From positions 2,265,407 through 2,329,406 of the forward strand of contig LATX02000200.1 in the NCBI GenBank assembly GCA_001466705.2: a stretch of DNA of 64,000 nt, in the 5' to 3' direction. Origin of the DNA: Moniliophthora roreri (taxonomy: Eukaryota; Basidiomycota; Agaricomycetes; Agaricales; Marasmiaceae). The notes under the pieces are model-generated. The model did no database searches. It was not told the DNA's origin and saw only the letters and a program-made list of their open reading frames with translations. A program made the position numbers and the translations under genes. Shown one piece after another: positions 60,022 to 64,000 of this stretch (position 1 is its first letter; every line of letters starts with the position of its first letter).

Positions 60022-63000
60022 GTAAAAGTTACGGGTCGTAAGGTGTACGGGCAAGCCCGTAACCGTACCGTATAAGCCCATCTTGACCTCCTCTACGGTA
60101 CGGGTACGGGGTCGTAACCGTACCGTCAACCGTATATACGGTGTTATCCTAAGAAGCCTCAAGGTTGATGGGAAATTTGACCAATTATGGCTATATGCAG
60201 CTCTGCCGAGTCTGCATCGAGTGTTTGTGAGCCTCTAGAGGGTCGGTCATTGAATATTGCCAAGGAAATTAACTTTATTTTGACTTTGAACAATGGGATA
60301 TGGTTTAACTGCGTCTGGAGAGCCCCCCAGTGACCATGGCTGTCATTAAAGACTACTGAGGGCTATTAGTATGAGTACATATGTGAAAAAAGCAGTGGCT
60401 CACCTTCATCACTCCAATAATCCATTCCTCCATTGCTCAAAATTGCCGTCAGCCCAATCTAAGTTCGATGAAGACCTAAGAAGGTGAGCTTGACTTCTCT
60501 TGACCGCTGCCGATGGCGTTGAAGAAAGCAGTAACCAGGTTTCGACAACGTGAAAGGAACCAAAGTAGTGCTAAAGAAGTCATGCAACGGCATTTTTCCC
60601 AATTTGGAAGCCATCGCTGCGTCAAGTGCCCACCCAGACCGTATTATGACTGTAAACCCATCTGACGGTATGGTCTGTACGGTTTACGACTGACCTGTAA
60701 ACCGTACTGTACCTTCCTTCCCTCCACCGGGATACGGTATGGGTCTGTAACTGTATATATGACCCCGTATAGACAGCAATGTATGGGTATGGTAACGAGC
60801 CCTAATCGCACTTTACCATCCCCTACTCATGACAACGGGCCGATCCTCCTTGTAAGTGTAGACTTTGTTCGACCCGAGAGACCCAGATGCTTGAGTTATT
60901 ACTGAAGCCATTTTTACATTTCAGCACAACAATTGCATTCAAGGAGAAAATGGGCTCGCATCACTCGATAAAGTGATGATACCAGATATTGTTATGCTCA
61001 GGACTCGCCCTATATTCTACAAGATCCTGGTCACCTCTGCTCTCAGTTGCTTCGTCATTGAAGGTACATACCCAAAAGAGACCACAATGGTCTCCAGATG
61101 CGTTGTTGTATCTCCTTCACGGCACCTCAGAGAAGGCATAGAGTCTCTGACATACCAAAGGATTGCTTTACAACACTTCTGCTTTCAAAGAAGTTGCCAG
61201 ATCGTCATGAAAGAGGTTTCTGGTCTAGGTGGCGGTATCGATTATAAGTGAGTGCAACCTATACGACACTCTCTCTCATTCTCATTTTTGTTTTATCAAG
61301 ATTCGTTTGCCACTTTTATGCACTATCACAGGATACTTGATTACTTTACCCAACCTTAATCCACATTCCCGCTTTCCCGCTTTCCATGTAGTTTGAGTTG
61401 AATGGCATCTTCGTTCCCAAGATACCACAGTCCAAAGCACATCAGACTCAACCACTTGAGCACTCGTTTTCAAGTTGAAGAAGTTCGATACTTGAACAAG
61501 AAGGGAGGGGTTTTTACATACAACCATCGAAAGAATACTGACATAGAGGCGCAAGGAGCAGTAGCTTGCATGCATCAAAAGCATAGGCGAGTAGCACTCT
61601 TCGGCCTTGTACTTAGTATCGGTTGTGGCTATGGCTGCGTTATTCTTCAACCTGGCTTGCTCGTCATAGTCATGTGAATCCCACAGGAAACCTATGGAAT
61701 GACATCCTTGAAAGCCGCAGTGCGATATAGACTAATAGTCATCCAATCCATCAAATTGTATTGTTGACGGCAATGCCAGGCTGATATTAGACTCAGAGTA
61801 AGATCTATGAGATTCAAGAGGTATCACCAAGTGCAAGGACTCTATGTAGAACTGTGTAACATTTTCTGCAGTGGGAGGCTGTGGCATGTCACCGTTGTTG
61901 AAACAGCCTCAAGATTTTGGGTTGTTCTCTGGATTTCAGAGAGTGTGGATGGAGTCTTCGTCGGGCTCCATCTTCGATCACCTATGGTGCCCGAGAAATA
62001 CCACAGGTTTGATGGCAAGCTATGCCTATCTCGGCATCAAATATGAAGAGTTTTTGGGCTGAGAGGGCACCTGTCGTTAAAACCCATCATTAATTCTGGT
62101 AATTTGAATTTTGCACCAAGAGCTCACTCCAAGGTCGAACTTCTCACTGAACTTCCTGACCTCTCAGTCCGGCACTTCCCGTTCTATCGATATCGTCATC
62201 ATTTCCTTTTTGTCGCCGTTGCCATCACCGCATGTTCCTGTCGCCGAGTCCCGACCATCAATTGCATAAATATAGATCAACATCCACCTCTTGACATCAA
62301 ACCGCCATGATGCTGCCGCCTCAGGCCCATGATGCCCATCCAGTGTCCCCTTCCCTTTCCAGATTTATCGCCGAAGTATCAAATGTGCCATATATTTCGT
62401 CCTAGGTAAGTCATTTCTCTACGTACTGACCCTTATTTTCTTTCACACGTCTCATTCAGGAGGCATGCCACGCCATTACAACTCCACTTTCATTGTAGCT
62501 TCTGTTAGGCAGATAGCAGTTGGATGGGTCCTGTAAAGGACATCTTACTCATGGATGTATGGGAACTTGGATGAGGTGAGTTTTCACCTGATATTTTATC
62601 TCACCTTTTGCATTGACCTCCATGATGAGGCGGGTTCGTGTATAGACTTGTGGAAACTAATGCCCAGCTTCAACGCTGTTCAATCAATGGCTTACTGCTG
62701 AGCTTTTGATGTTATCCGAGACATTTCTCATGGTCGCCTACAGTCAAGGTGACCTGCACTGGTCCCTACATCCCATCATGTCGGCTTTGTGGGGGGAATT
62801 TCCAAGCTGTCAAGACTAAATTTCAGCATACTAGTTTGGATACAAACCATTGCTGAACACTTAGTACAGATTATGCTGGTGAGCATTCTGAATTGAGATG
62901 ATCTTGCTTCTCAGATTATTGATTACATTTTCTTGCATCTGGAAATCATCTGGCCCTATCAAAACTGCAGATACACATCTCTCCAGGCTCATTTGACCCT

Positions 63001-64000
63001 GCACCCATAGCAAATCTTCAAGTTCTACAAGAGGTGATCATGTTGTATTGATTCCAGAATGCAGTAGTAAAAGACCAATCAACAGTGTTTTGGGGCCCTT
63101 TCAGCTCTCATAATTAGCAATACCTTGTACAGATACCTGCCTGAGCAACTGTAACCTGCTAGCTGATATTTAATTCCTAGACGTGGGAGCTTGTGATGTG
63201 TTACAGTGTACTCAGATATTCATAACAAGGATAGCTGTGGAGGTGTTGTGCCAATATTGACCATAAGAATAACAGATGTATGATAATGGTAGAGAGAATT
63301 GTAAATGCCATTACTGAAAGTGTGTATCTTCTTAACTTAAGCCTCATTGAGCGAGGGATTACCGAGAAAGCACTGCAGACTGTTGCCTCAGACATCTCGG
63401 GATCACACTCAAGACCCAAAGAAGTATTCACATACCATCTTGTTCTCATCGCAACATCTTCAAAGTGTGAATATAAGCTCAGTGAGTGCCAACAATTATT
63501 TAACAATAACGTCTTGCTGACCAAAAAGGTGAGAATTTTTGGCACTAGAGGTGGGCAGTTGCATTAAGAGATCAACATCTGGCAATAAGGTGTCTTACTT
63601 ACCATTCAACCAAAATAAATTTGAGGTGGACAAAAGCGATAAGAACTATCAGATACTGGTCATAGTAGCTTTATGAAGCAGTTTGGCCCCATCCCAAAGG
63701 ATGTGGGGTGAGTAATTGGTAAGTTGTCAACCGTGGTGATCATCTAGAAAAGTTTCTCCTACTTTGTTCCATCAACATGCTATCCTAAACACTTAGAGAA
63801 ATTGCAAGGCTCTTCAAATTGTATTAACAGCATTGATGAATATAGACTAGTTGTGATATTTAAAGGTAGATTCATGGAGATTGAGTAAAAGCTTCGTGTT
63901 TGTTCATACAACTTTAAATACAGAAAGTGCTATCGAAAAACAATCTGGAAATCAAGGCAATCAACTCACTAAGCTGGATGACCATCATTTGGATCCAAAG
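60022..64000 (+). repeat. TIR element and long repeat R, copy 2, running off the window
   Basis: This starts after the N at 60021 inside the TIR element (60022-60805), then repeats R from 60806. Beyond 62665 it continues where copy 1 was cut off and is the reverse complement of 53226-54560. A well-kept frame at 63280-63567 (ERIVNAITESVYLLNLSLIE; EKALQTVASDISGSHSRPKE) is shared with the inverted copy. The end of the repeat is not reached. Confidence 0.8.

Overview
The window looks like a piece of an agaricomycete (mushroom-forming basidiomycete) genome. The evidence is genes broken into many exons by introns of about 50 bases, plus protein families that are essentially basidiomycete-specific: DUF6535, FunK1 kinases, DUF6698, and the cytochrome P450 and AhpD-like subfamilies seen here. 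No RNA gene, CRISPR array or bacterial feature was recognised.

Positions 1-23.4 kb are gene-dense and rich in CpG. In order they hold: a MITE-like inverted repeat; a fossil fragment and then an apparently intact AhpD-like gene (-); a broken Dicer-like gene (-); a 12-exon cytochrome P450 (+); a DUF6535 membrane protein (+); glutathione reductase (-); a membrane-anchored beta-propeller/amidohydrolase fusion (+); and an acyl-CoA oxidase ending in a peroxisomal SRL tripeptide (-). Apart from the Dicer locus these read as coherent spliced genes. They suggest ordinary metabolism (redox homeostasis, lipid oxidation, hydrolysis, oxidation) rather than one pathway cluster.

From about 23.6 to 53 kb the sequence changes sharply. 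It is AT-rich, almost free of CpG, and made of decayed repeats and dead genes: a DUF6698 pseudogene, an FAD-linked oxidase pseudogene, a solo Gypsy LTR with a 5-base target duplication, a complete but dead Tc1-type transposon, a Gypsy polyprotein split by CACTA-type elements and by other retroelements, three copies of an unassigned repeat family, and several long duplicated blocks. Related copies differ mostly by CG to TG or CA changes, and many stops are TGA where related proteins have arginine (CGA). This points to decay of methylated CpG.

From 53 to 64 kb two inverted copies of another long repeat surround a small CpG-rich island carrying a FunK1-type kinase.

Eleven single N bases occur. 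Several sit exactly at the ends of blocks that are identical to other blocks in the window, so part of the duplicated structure at 26-28, 45-51 and 57-63 kb may come from scaffolding rather than biology. The most interesting biology is a Dicer-like gene that has lost its DECH half and its RNase IIIa domain, beside strong signs of CpG-directed decay of transposons.
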